From Burkholderiales bacterium PBB3 (GTDB lineage Bacteria; Pseudomonadota; Gammaproteobacteria; Burkholderiales; Burkholderiaceae_C): a DNA stretch of 64,000 nucleotides. This document shows positions 44,221 to 53,073 of the stretch, one piece after another (positions within the stretch are counted from its first letter, which is position 1; each line of letters starts with the position of its first letter). Made by a program: the position numbers and the translations under genes. Location of the stretch: positions 17,742 to 81,741 of the forward strand of contig NKIK01000019.1 of NCBI GenBank assembly GCA_002256115.1. Reading direction: 5' to 3'. The notes below the pieces were generated by a model, which was given only the letters and a program-made list of their open reading frames with translations, did not search any database and was not told where the DNA came from.

Positions 44221-45418
44221 TTAAGGCCAGAGCAGCCCCCAGCCACAGTGCCCCGGCTGAGAACACCAGGCCCCGTGCCAAGCCACCAGGGCCATCGGCA
44301 ATCCAACCCACCACCGTGGGGCCAATGATCTGACCCGCCGCAAACACGGTGGTGAAAGCGCTGATGCCCGCCGCCCATGCGGTGGGTGGCAGGTTGTGCC
44401 GCACCAGTGCAGTGGTAGACGCCACCACCGACAAGAACACCCCGCCAAACAGCAAACCCGACACCAGCACCAGCGGCCACCACTGCGTGAGCGCGGGTAG
44501 CACGGTGGCCACGCCCAGCAGTGCATTCAGCAGCGCCTGTGGGCGGCCGTTGCGGTGGCGGTCTAGCAGGCCGGCCCAAATGCGGCTGGACGCCACCACC
44601 GCCAAACCCAGCAGCGCATAAAACACCGTCACCGCCAAGGCGCTGCTGCCCTGCGCGCGCAAGAGCGCAATCACAAAGGTCATGTAGCCGATATAGCCCA
44701 CGCCAAACAGCGTGTAGCCCGCCAAGCCAAAGCCAAAATCGCGCCAATGAAACTGGGCGCTGCCCGCGCCTGCTGCGGGCACCGGCAATGCCCAGCGCGC
44801 CATCACCTGTGCGGGCCACACCAGCACCAGCGTAGCCGCAGCACACACAGCCGCCAGCGCCCACCAGGCCCAGCGCCAGCCGTGGGCCTGGCCCGCTGTA
44901 GCGTCTAGCAACCAGGGCACCAGCAGGGCTGAAAGCACAATCCCCAAGCCCGTGCCACCGTAGTACATGCCCAGCAGCAAACCGCTGTGGCGCGGGTGGC
45001 GCATGCCCAAGCGGGCCGCCAGCAATCCACCGGCGACAAACACCATGGCACTGGCAATGCCCGCCAGCAGGCGCTGCGCCAACAAAGGATCGGCGCTGGT
45101 AAAGAAACCGCTCAAACCCATGAACACGCTGGACAATGCCGCCCCACCCCACAGCAAGCTGGACGGACCCCAACGCCGCATCAACCACGGGGTGGCCAGC
45201 GCCCCCAAAAAATAACCCAGTGCATTGGCCGTGTTCATGCCACCAGCCAGCGTGTAGCTCCAGCCCAGGTCGGTGCGCATGGCGGGCAGCAGCAGACCAT
45301 AGGCAAAACGGGTAATGCCCAAAGACACGGCCGCGCCCAACGACAAGGCCATCGCCAGGCCCCAGGGTGTGGTGTCAGCGGGAGACGGTGGCGGCGAAAA
45401 AGGCGGTGTCAAAGGCAA
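44204..45418 (-). CDS. MFS transporter, YbfB/YjiJ-like
   Basis: The 404-residue protein has twelve hydrophobic segments and starts with an MFS segment SLGAAVSLGITRFAYGLLLPAM, matching the YbfB/YjiJ group. Later loops include ARLGMRHPRHSGLLLGMYYGGTG. Substrate unknown. It is convergent with the gst gene and divergent from the binding-protein gene. Confidence 0.88.
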   Translation of the reverse strand: MPLTPPFSPPPSPADTTPWGLAMALSLGAAVSLGITRFAYGLLLPAMRTDLGWSYTLAGGMNTANALGYFLGALATPWLMRRWGPSSLLWGGAALSSVFMGLSGFFTSADPLLAQRLLAGIASAMVFVAGGLLAARLGMRHPRHSGLLLGMYYGGTGLGIVLSALLVPWLLDATAGQAHGWRWAWWALAAVCAAATLVLVWPAQVMARWALPVPAAGAGSAQFHWRDFGFGLAGYTLFGVGYIGYMTFVIALLRAQGSSALAVTVFYALLGLAVVASSRIWAGLLDRHRNGRPQALLNALLGVATVLPALTQWWPLVLVSGLLFGGVFLSVVASTTALVRHNLPPTAWAAGISAFTTVFAAGQIIGPTVVGWIADGPGGLARGLVFSAGALWLGAALALKQKAL

Positions 45419-45598
45419 AGCTCGGTAGGAAAAGGGGAACAGAGAACGGCAGACTGGGGTGAACCAGTCTACGGGAAGAAGCTCTCATTGCGGCCTTGCA
45501 AGCAGCTGACGCTGGCACCCCAGCTAAGGGTTAGCCAGCATGACCGCGCCGAGGTGGCGTTCCAGAATGGGCCATCACCCCCAACCCCGGAGGCATCC

Positions 45599-46864
45599 AT
45601 GTCCATCCGTCTCATTTGCCGCAGCGCCCTCACCCATTGGATGGCAGCCGCCGCCAGTCTGTTGACGGCCTATGCGCCCGCTAGCAGCTTGGCCCAGGCC
45701 AGCGCCCCCGCCAGTGCACCAGCCGCGACCCCAAGCAGTGCGACACTCAAAATCGGCGTCATTGGCCCCTTCACCGGACCGTCGTCAGACTTTGGACTGC
45801 CCATGCTGCAGGGTGTGCAACTGGCGGCCGAGCAAATCAACGCCGGGGGTGGCTATATGGGCCGACAGCTCACGTTGGTCATCAAAGACGACCAGGGCAA
45901 CCCGGATGTCGGCCTCAAAGGCTCACAGGAGTTGGTGACCGAGGGCGTCACGGCCACCATTGGGTTTTGCAATACCGGCGTGGCCGCCAAGTCGCTGGAG
46001 GTGTTTCAAAACGCGAAAATGCCGCTGCTCATCCCCTGCGCCACCGGCACACCGCTCACTGCCAAATACCCAGGCCCCAGCAGCTACATCTTTCGCACAT
46101 CGGCGCGCGATGCCATTCAGGCCCCCTTTGTGGTGAACCACATCCTGAGCAAAGGCTGGAACAAAGTTGCCATCTTTGCCGACACCACCGGCTACGGTGA
46201 GGCGGGTCTGAAAGACGTGGAAGCGGCGCTGGCCGCCCGTGGCCTCAAGGCCGTGCACATCGCCCGCTTTGGCCTGGGCGTGAAGGACCTGACCGAAGAA
46301 TTGACGGCCGCCCGCGCCGCCGGGGCCAATGTAGTGTTCAGCTACACCGTGGGTACCGAAAACGCCGTCATCGCCCTGGGCCGCAAAGAGCTGAAGTGGA
46401 AAGTCCCCCAAGTCGGCGCCTGGCCGCTGTCGTTCCCCTTTTTCATCAACGGTGCCAAAGAAGCGGCCGAGGGCGCTTTGATGGCCCAAACCTTCATTGC
46501 CGAGCCCAGTAACGAGCGCCGCGCCTCTTTCCTCAGTGCCTACAAGCGCATGTTCAACCAGCCCATGGCCGTACCCATGGCCGCAGCGCAGGGCTACGAC
46601 ACCACCTATTTGCTGACGTATGCCTTGTTTACAGTGCGCAACGGCCAAGACACGCTGGCCGGCCCGGCCATCAAGTCGGGTCTGGAGAACATCAAACGCA
46701 TTTACTACGGCGTGGTGGGCACCTATGACAAGCCGTTCTCACTGGACGACAAAGACGCCCTCACCGCCAATATGCTGGTCATGGGCAAAGTCAGCAACGG
46801 CGTGGTCACCTTTGCCAACCCGGCAGACGCCAAACGCAATCTGTTTGTGCAGCGCAAACAGTAG
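45599..46864 (+). CDS. ABC transporter substrate-binding protein (branched-chain amino acid type)
   Basis: The ATG at 45599 has GGAGG six bases upstream and begins a signal peptide (RLICRSALTHWMAAAASLLTA); the frame is open to 44987 on the opposite strand of the MFS gene. The 421-residue protein has the Peripla_BP_6 pattern IGVIGPFTGPSSDFG, GVQLAAEQINAGGG and a central QAPFVVNHIL. No permease or ATPase genes follow, so it is an orphan binding protein here. Confidence 0.9.
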   Translation: MSIRLICRSALTHWMAAAASLLTAYAPASSLAQASAPASAPAATPSSATLKIGVIGPFTGPSSDFGLPMLQGVQLAAEQINAGGGYMGRQLTLVIKDDQGNPDVGLKGSQELVTEGVTATIGFCNTGVAAKSLEVFQNAKMPLLIPCATGTPLTAKYPGPSSYIFRTSARDAIQAPFVVNHILSKGWNKVAIFADTTGYGEAGLKDVEAALAARGLKAVHIARFGLGVKDLTEELTAARAAGANVVFSYTVGTENAVIALGRKELKWKVPQVGAWPLSFPFFINGAKEAAEGALMAQTFIAEPSNERRASFLSAYKRMFNQPMAVPMAAAQGYDTTYLLTYALFTVRNGQDTLAGPAIKSGLENIKRIYYGVVGTYDKPFSLDDKDALTANMLVMGKVSNGVVTFANPADAKRNLFVQRKQ

Positions 46865-47281
46865 TTTCAAAAATCATAGAAACACATTTGCTCTCATTTT
46901 GGGAGCTGCTCCCGCACTATCCACGGCCTCAACGGCCGATATCATCATAGATAACGCTTAGGTAAGCGAGTTGACGCGCCAACTCGTTTGCGTCCCGTAG
47001 CGTCAGGGTTTCCACGCGTATCGAGCTCAAAACATCACAGAGATACTGCAGCGCGAGCGGAGATACAAACCGCCTGATTCAGGGAGAACTAGGTCGCTGT
47101 GAGACGCAGTGGCCTGTGCGTGGCCGGTGCCTGCCGCCGGTTGTTGCGTCTGCTTTGACGCCCCCAAGCCGGGTTAGCCCGCTGAATAAGGAGACATTCC
47201 TCTGCTGTAAAACACCCGCAGAACTCTGCACGTAGTGACTTCCAAAAAACCGAAATTCAATTCGATAACAGGAGACAAGAC
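46865..47281. other. 417-bp intergenic region
   Basis: It holds a repeat copy at its left end and a small stem-loop, CGAGTTG/CAACTCG (46967-46986). The SGNH-like gene start is preceded by AGGAG at its right end. I see no gene. Confidence 0.6.
46890..46941 (+). repeat. Dispersed two-hairpin repeat, copy 10
   Basis: GCTCTCATTTTGGGAGCTGC, CCCGCACTATCCACGG and CGGCC-TCAAC-GGCCG, with a full second stem. Confidence 0.9.
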
Positions 47282-48370
47282 ATGAGTCGTAGATTTCGCA
47301 GAAGCTTGCATACTTTGCTGCCAGCCCTGGCCCTGTGTGCCTTAGGTGTGTCGGCTGCCGCCAGCACCCTGAACCAGAATGTGTCGTGGACCATTGACCG
47401 CGCTGCCACCACCGCCAAGTACCGCGTCGTGGCCTATGGTGACTCCATTTACGCCGGGTACAACGGCTCTACCACCAACGCCGCCAAATACGCAGCACCC
47501 ACCGTAGAAGCAGAATACCTGTCTGCCCTGTGGAATGCAGATATTGAAAGTGTGCGGCGCACCAAATCTGGCGCGGTGGCTTCAGACGTGTACACCAACA
47601 AGATCGTTGCCGAACGCTCGTACATGCAGGCCAGCAACACCCGCGTCGTCACCTTTGAGATGTGCGGCAACGACGGCTTGCAAGCCCGCACAGCCTTCAA
47701 AAAGCAAACCGGCACCTGCGACTACTCCGGCATGGACGCGGCGGTCAATAGCTGCAAGACCTACGTGGCTGCCGCCATGGACTACATCAACGCCAACGCC
47801 TATGCGGGCGTCAAAGTGAAGGTCGTCTCCAACCTGCACTACCCCGGCTATGCGGCCGACAATGTGCAAAGCAGCTGCAAGGATGCCTCTACCGGCGCTA
47901 CCGTCAACCTGCAAACCAAGTTCCTGCCCAAGCTCGCCACCATGAACTACTGGATGTGCGAAAACGCGCGCCAGAAGGGCTTCAAGTGCACCGACAACTT
48001 TGCGGAGTACATGGGTGCTGACTACGACACGAATGGCGATGGCAAGGTGGATTCGGACGGTCTGCGCTACATATCGGGCGAGAGCGAGTCCAGCTACTTG
48101 ACACGCATTACCTCCACCCTGCGCGCCACCCTGCGCGACGCCAACACCCACTTTGTGTCGGCCAGCAGCAGCTACGACTACATCCAGTCGGATGACACCC
48201 ATCCGACCTACACCGGTGGTACCGTTTCTGCTGGCTTGTTGGGTGGCACCACGGGTACCGGCGCACCACGCTACACCACGTTCACCAACGGCAAAAACCC
48301 GATCTGGAACCAGTACGGACACGAGCGCATGGGCTGGGCGGTCTCCACCTCCAACCCGCCTGCGCCCTAA
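47282..48370 (+). CDS. Secreted SGNH/GDSL-like hydrolase
   Basis: The 362-residue precursor has a signal peptide (LLPALALCALGVSAAAS) and AGGAG ahead of the ATG. SGNH-type blocks are visible: VVAYGDSIYAG with the candidate nucleophile Ser, MCGND with the oxyanion Asn, and DDTHPTYTG with a candidate Asp-His. An EF-hand-like loop DTNGDGKVDSDG lies at about residues 250-261. Many Cys suggest disulphides. It may remove acyl groups from a polymer or lipid; the Lnt-like fusion protein is two genes downstream. Confidence 0.65.
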   Translation: MSRRFRRSLHTLLPALALCALGVSAAASTLNQNVSWTIDRAATTAKYRVVAYGDSIYAGYNGSTTNAAKYAAPTVEAEYLSALWNADIESVRRTKSGAVASDVYTNKIVAERSYMQASNTRVVTFEMCGNDGLQARTAFKKQTGTCDYSGMDAAVNSCKTYVAAAMDYINANAYAGVKVKVVSNLHYPGYAADNVQSSCKDASTGATVNLQTKFLPKLATMNYWMCENARQKGFKCTDNFAEYMGADYDTNGDGKVDSDGLRYISGESESSYLTRITSTLRATLRDANTHFVSASSSYDYIQSDDTHPTYTGGTVSAGLLGGTTGTGAPRYTTFTNGKNPIWNQYGHERMGWAVSTSNPPAP

Positions 48371-48391
48371 GGTCTGATTGGGCCCACTAGG

Positions 48392-49066
48392 ATGAGCACG
48401 CCACGGCTTTCAAAGTCACGCTCCCCTCAAGGGGCGGACAAGGCACAGTCGTGGCGGCCTTCTACTGGGCTGCTGGCCGTGGCGGTGGCCATCGTCGTCG
48501 CCGCAGTCAGCTACTTTGTGATGTCACCCGACCTAGCTGACGGGCCACCGCCCGAAGCGGCAGCACGCCCCGCACCCACCGCCTGGGAGCGCCTTGAATC
48601 TGCGTCCGCACGACCAACCGCCACCGAACATGCCACCAGCCCACGCGTGGCGGCAATCCCGGCGCCCACTGCAAGCCCTGTCGACGGGGTGGACCCCACC
48701 CCGGATTTGTCCAGCTACGTCAACCGCGGCGAAACACCGAGCATGCAAGAAGTGATCACCCGACTCCAGCAAAACAATGTGCAGACCGGCTTGGCAGCTT
48801 TTTCTCCACCCGGAACACGTCCACCGAAGATCGGGCTGGCTGTGCCTGAGGACATGGTGCTCCCCCCCGGCTACGTGCGCCACCACCAGGCCACCGACGA
48901 CGGCCAACGCATTGAAGCCATTCTGATGTTTGCGCCCGAACACCAAATCGTGGATGCCAACCAACAAGCCATCGAGATGCCCAAAGACCGTGTTGTGCCG
49001 CCCCATCTGGCGCCACCCGGTTTTCCCATTCGCGCCATTACGATTCCGCTACCGCGTACGCAGTAA
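48392..49066 (+). CDS. Single-span membrane protein of unknown function
   Basis: The 224-residue protein has one N-terminal membrane helix (GLLAVAVAIVVAAVSYFVM, about residues 26-44), a long Pro/Ala-rich periplasmic linker, and a C-terminal globular part with RLQQNNVQTGLAAF, PKIGLAVPEDMVLPPGYVRH and a Pro-rich tail. No family recognised. It lies between the SGNH-like gene and the Lnt-like fusion gene and is probably co-transcribed with both. Confidence 0.5.
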   Translation: MSTPRLSKSRSPQGADKAQSWRPSTGLLAVAVAIVVAAVSYFVMSPDLADGPPPEAAARPAPTAWERLESASARPTATEHATSPRVAAIPAPTASPVDGVDPTPDLSSYVNRGETPSMQEVITRLQQNNVQTGLAAFSPPGTRPPKIGLAVPEDMVLPPGYVRHHQATDDGQRIEAILMFAPEHQIVDANQQAIEMPKDRVVPPHLAPPGFPIRAITIPLPRTQ

Positions 49067-49093
49067 GCACCCTCTTTCTCTCTGCGCCGCACT

Positions 49094-51559
49094 GTGTTGA
49101 ACCCTGTTAAACGCGCCCACGCTATCGGGTTTAGCGGCACTGTGAGCGGCATTCTTGCCAGCGCTGCACTGTCGGGCCTGTACGTTTATGACGTCGCAGG
49201 AATCGGTTGGCTGCTCGGCTTTGTGGCATGGGTTCCCTGGCTATTGGCGCTGAGCCAACGCACATCCCTCAGGGCAACCTTGCTCTGTGCCTACGGCATG
49301 ACCGTGGCCTACACCGCTACAGGCTTTAGCTGGTTTGGCGCGGCAATCGGCAGCTATACGCAAGCTGGCCCCGCCACCGGGGTAGCGGTCTTGCTGCTGG
49401 CTGCCCCTCTGTTTCAACCCCAGATTTGGGTGTTTGCGTGTGTGCGCTTTTGGGCCACCCGCCAAATAGGGCTTTGGGCGGGTGGCCTTGTAGCCATAGC
49501 TGCCTGGGTAGCCACCGAATGGCTGGTGCCCAAAATGTTGGGCGACACCTTAGGCCACGGGCTCCACCCCTCTGCACTGTTGCGACAAAGCGCGGCCTGG
49601 GGCGGTGCCGCGGCACTGACCGCCGCGCTCTTGATCACCAACGAATGCCTGGCGCTGGTGCTTGCACGCCGTGCCCAGGGGGCTGCAGCCATGGCGCGGC
49701 CTCTGGCAATAGCGCTGGGCCTGCCTCTGCTGCTGGCTGGCACTGGGCTGGTGGCACTGCAAACCGCTCCCGTCCCTTCGGGCAAACCTTTGCGCATGGG
49801 CCTGGTGCAGGCCAACATCGTGGACTACGAGCGTTTGCGCCAAGAAAAGGGTGCCCACGCCGTCGTGCGGGAAGTGCTGGACACCCACTTTGCCATGAGC
49901 TATGACGCCGTCGTCCGCCAGCATGTCGATGCCGTGCTGTGGTCCGAGACGGTCTACCCCACCACCTTCGGACACCCCAAAAGCGCAGACGGTGCCGCCT
50001 TGGACCAGGAAATTCTGGGCATCGTCCATGCCGCAAAAGTGCCCTTTGTCATGGGCACCTACGACCTGGATGCCGCTGGCGAATACAACGCAGCCGCCTT
50101 CGTGCAAGCCGACGCAGGCCTTATCGGCATGTACCGCAAAACCCGCCTTTTCCCGCTGACAGAGGCCGTGCCCACCTGGTTGGACGGACCTGCATTGCGC
50201 CGCTGGCTACCATGGACCGGGCATTGGCTGCCGGGCAGTGGTGCGCGAGTGTTCCCGTTGCGGCTGGCGGACGGGCGCGAGATTCCCGTGCTGCCCCTGA
50301 TCTGCCTGGACGATGTCGACACCTCACTGGCATTGCAAGGTGCCCGCCTGGGCGCGCAGGCCATCGTGACCCTGTCCAACGACTCCTGGTTTACCACCCA
50401 CCCGCAGGGTGCCAAACTGCACCAGGCCGTGGCGGCGTTTCGCAGCATTGAAACGGGCCTGCCGCAATTCAGGGTCACCACCAATGGATACAGCGCCGCC
50501 ATCGACGCCACCGGTGCCATACGCGTAGAGGCACCCATGGGTGCGCGCCACCTCGTGGTGGGCGATTTGCCGGTGCCGGTGCCGGTGCCGACTTTAATGG
50601 TGCGCTGGGGAGACTGGGTCGGTCAGGCCAGCGCGGCCGTGGTGCTCATGTGGGCACTGGGCACTGCCTGGCTTGGGGTCGCACGGCATCCGGCGCTCGT
50701 GCCGCACCTTGAACTCCTGCGCAAACGCAACGACCATTCGCTGCCCCTGAATGTCAGGGTATTTGTCTTGCCACCCTGGGCGCGCCTGGTTGCGGGCGTG
50801 CTTCGGGCCTTCGCCCGGGGCAGCCTGCTGTGGATGGGTGCAGCCATGCTGCTGAACGACAACCTGCAAAGCAATACCTTGGCGCAAATCCGCCTCTTTG
50901 CCACCTTGTTTGTGGCGCCTGAGCTGGCCTCCTGGTGTGTGTTGTGGGCCTTCGCGGCGCGCGCCACCACGGACCGAGACACGCTGGTGGTACGCAGTGG
51001 GGCACGCAGCATGCGGCTTGCCTTGCGGGACATTGCCGCCGTGGTGCCATGGCGAATACCAGTGCCCAGCCGCGGCGTGGATGTGATGCTGGCATCGGGC
51101 CTGCGCTGGCCCTACGCGCTGCAGGTGAATGACCCAGCCGCCTTCTCACGGGCACTCGCTGCGTCGGGCGGTCCGGCCCAGTCGGCCATGGCATTGCCGC
51201 ATTCGCCATCGCGCTTCGGGCATCCGGCCCTCAAGTTTGTGCTGCTTCCTACCGTTCTGGCGCTGGTCGCCTTCCGTCTGCACCAGCACATTGCCTATGG
51301 CAGCAGCTTTGGCGAGTACTACACCTTTGGACTGCGCGCCTATGCCATCAGCTTCGGGCTGTGGTGGGCCGCATGGTTCATGGGCGTAGTGCTGTGCGCC
51401 GCAGCATTGCGTGCAGCGATTGAAGTGGCAAGCGGCTTGATCGCATTTTTGCAGCCTGCGTGGATGGTGCCTGCACGCGCTGTACTGGAACGCCTGGGCC
51501 TACTGGCTTTGTACGCGGGACTACCGGGGTGGCTAGCCCTACGCGCCCTGGGTGGTTAA
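49094..51559 (+). CDS. Lnt-like apolipoprotein N-acyltransferase fused to a membrane/PH-like domain
   Basis: A GTG at 49094 starts an 821-residue protein, far longer than typical Lnt (about 500). Residues 1-220 contain several membrane helices; about 230-490 is a nitrilase-type domain with candidate catalytic Glu near 284 (WSETVYP), Lys near 348 (MYRKTRLFPL) and Cys near 403 (PLICLDDVD). Residues after 500 add membrane segments around a soluble beta-rich stretch (TLVVRSGARSMRLALRDI) resembling a PH-like domain. Canonical Lnt acylates lipoproteins; this version could acylate another exported molecule. It is 27 nt after the single-span protein gene. Confidence 0.75.
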   Translation: MLNPVKRAHAIGFSGTVSGILASAALSGLYVYDVAGIGWLLGFVAWVPWLLALSQRTSLRATLLCAYGMTVAYTATGFSWFGAAIGSYTQAGPATGVAVLLLAAPLFQPQIWVFACVRFWATRQIGLWAGGLVAIAAWVATEWLVPKMLGDTLGHGLHPSALLRQSAAWGGAAALTAALLITNECLALVLARRAQGAAAMARPLAIALGLPLLLAGTGLVALQTAPVPSGKPLRMGLVQANIVDYERLRQEKGAHAVVREVLDTHFAMSYDAVVRQHVDAVLWSETVYPTTFGHPKSADGAALDQEILGIVHAAKVPFVMGTYDLDAAGEYNAAAFVQADAGLIGMYRKTRLFPLTEAVPTWLDGPALRRWLPWTGHWLPGSGARVFPLRLADGREIPVLPLICLDDVDTSLALQGARLGAQAIVTLSNDSWFTTHPQGAKLHQAVAAFRSIETGLPQFRVTTNGYSAAIDATGAIRVEAPMGARHLVVGDLPVPVPVPTLMVRWGDWVGQASAAVVLMWALGTAWLGVARHPALVPHLELLRKRNDHSLPLNVRVFVLPPWARLVAGVLRAFARGSLLWMGAAMLLNDNLQSNTLAQIRLFATLFVAPELASWCVLWAFAARATTDRDTLVVRSGARSMRLALRDIAAVVPWRIPVPSRGVDVMLASGLRWPYALQVNDPAAFSRALAASGGPAQSAMALPHSPSRFGHPALKFVLLPTVLALVAFRLHQHIAYGSSFGEYYTFGLRAYAISFGLWWAAWFMGVVLCAAALRAAIEVASGLIAFLQPAWMVPARAVLERLGLLALYAGLPGWLALRALGG

Positions 51560-51566
51560 TACCTAC

Positions 51567-51617
51567 GCTATTATTTTAGGAGCTGCTCCCGCACTATCCA
51601 CGGCCTCAAAGGCCTAA
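51567..51617 (+). repeat. Dispersed two-hairpin repeat, copy 11
   Basis: GCTATTATTTTAGGAGCTGC, CCCGCACTATCCACGG and GGCC-TCAAA-GGCC. It follows the Lnt-like gene by 8 nt. Confidence 0.9.
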
Positions 51618-51690
51618 ATGACCCAAAATTCAGACCTAGAATCACGTCTTTCCGTCATACTGGCAGTGCCGCCACATTCTGTTTGTTCAC

Positions 51691-52230
51691 ATGACATTGC
51701 GTCTTCTTCACCGCGCGCTCTTGCTGACCCTGGGCCTGATGCTGGGCACGGCACCGGGCCACGCCCAGGGTGTCTATAAATGGACCGATGCTGACGGCAA
51801 GACCCACTATGGCTCCCAGCCCCCCACGGCCCAAGTACAAGGCCAGGAACTCAAGCTGCACAGCAACTCCGGCTTTGGGGGCGATAACGGCACCAAGAAA
51901 ATCCCCAAAGACACCCAAGAACTGGCCGATGGCATGCTCAAGGCGCTGAAAAAGGTAGACCCCAAGCCGCCCCCGCTGGACTGCACGGTAGCCGTGGGCA
52001 ACATCCACTACCAGGCCGATTTGATGCTGGAAGTGGGACAAAAAAACGTGAAAGACGGCTACCTGACGCAAGCCGCCTTTGATGCCAACGCGTCCAACGT
52101 GCAGCGGGGCAAAGCAGACGCCTCGGTGGGAGACTGTGCGGCATCCACCGGTGCCAAGCGCGCTTTCTACCAGTGCATGACCAGTGACCGCAACCACGTC
52201 ACCGGCTGCGCCAGCAAGCACAAGCCCTGA
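51691..52230 (+). CDS. Secreted DUF4124 protein
   Basis: The 179-residue protein has a signal peptide (LLLTLGLMLGTAPGHAQ) directly followed by the DUF4124 motif GVYKWTDADGKTHYGSQPP. A basic helical C-terminal part with Cys residues follows. Role unknown. It is followed 24 nt later by a solute-binding protein gene. Confidence 0.82.
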   Translation: MTLRLLHRALLLTLGLMLGTAPGHAQGVYKWTDADGKTHYGSQPPTAQVQGQELKLHSNSGFGGDNGTKKIPKDTQELADGMLKALKKVDPKPPPLDCTVAVGNIHYQADLMLEVGQKNVKDGYLTQAAFDANASNVQRGKADASVGDCAASTGAKRAFYQCMTSDRNHVTGCASKHKP

Positions 52231-52254
52231 ACAAGCCACGCCGCCCACGCTGCC

Positions 52255-53058
52255 ATGCCCAACAAGCCCCACCGCTACGCTGTCTGGATGCTGGGCTTGC
52301 TGCTGAGTGCGGGCGTGCACGCGTCGGCCTGCGTCAAATCACTGCGCTGGGTCAATACGCCGCCCTATGCTTTCAAAGACGCACAGGGCACGATCCGCGG
52401 CCTGCATGTGGACCTGGCGCAAGAAGCCCTGCGCCGCCTGGACTGTGAAACCCGCCTGGTGGAAATGCCCTGGCCCCGCGCCATGGTGGAGCTGAAGCTG
52501 GGGCGGCTCGACCTGCTGCCCGGCGCGGCCAACACGCCAGACCGCGAAGCCTTTGCGTACTTCTCGCGGCCCACCAACAGCGCGCGCAGTATGCTCTTCA
52601 TCCCACGCAGCGTGGAGCGCAAGTACACCCTCACCAAACTGGCCGACATCATCGGCACCGACTTCCGCTTGGCCGTGCAACGCGGCTCGACCTACGGCAA
52701 TGAATACGACGCTCTGCTGAAAAAACCCGCCTTCAGCGAACGCTTGGTCTATGTGTATTCGCAGGAATCAGCCTTGCGCATGATGGCCGCTGGGCGGGCT
52801 GAGGGCTACATGTCAGATGAGCTATCCGGCCTGTACGCCATCGAGCGGCTCGGGCTGGGCAACACCCTGCAACGCAGCAAGATCGTCACCTCCAAAGACG
52901 CCGACCATATCGCCTTTGCCAAAGCCAGCAACGACGCAGCTTTTGTCAAACGCTTTGACGATGCCCTGGGCAGCATGGTGAGCGACGGCACCTACAAACA
53001 GATTTTGGAGCGCTACCTGAGCTGCCCCGTGAGTGTGGAAAAACTGGGCTGCCAGTAG
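52255..53058 (+). CDS. Family 3-type periplasmic solute-binding protein
   Basis: The 267-residue precursor has a signal peptide (YAVWMLGLLLSAGVHASA) and the bacterial SBP family 3 pattern: LRWVNTPPYAFKDAQGTIRGLHVDLAQ, WPRAMVELKLGRLDLLPGAA and the C-terminal hinge helix MVSDGTYKQILERYL. Stand-alone members may act in sensing rather than transport. No permease is adjacent. Confidence 0.85.
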   Translation: MPNKPHRYAVWMLGLLLSAGVHASACVKSLRWVNTPPYAFKDAQGTIRGLHVDLAQEALRRLDCETRLVEMPWPRAMVELKLGRLDLLPGAANTPDREAFAYFSRPTNSARSMLFIPRSVERKYTLTKLADIIGTDFRLAVQRGSTYGNEYDALLKKPAFSERLVYVYSQESALRMMAAGRAEGYMSDELSGLYAIERLGLGNTLQRSKIVTSKDADHIAFAKASNDAAFVKRFDDALGSMVSDGTYKQILERYLSCPVSVEKLGCQ

Positions 53059-53073
53059 TTTGGCTTGGGGTGA

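Noticed and set aside
44987..45598. Upstream extension of the substrate-binding protein frame
   Set aside because: It runs antisense through the MFS gene; a strong ribosome site and signal peptide support the start at 45599.
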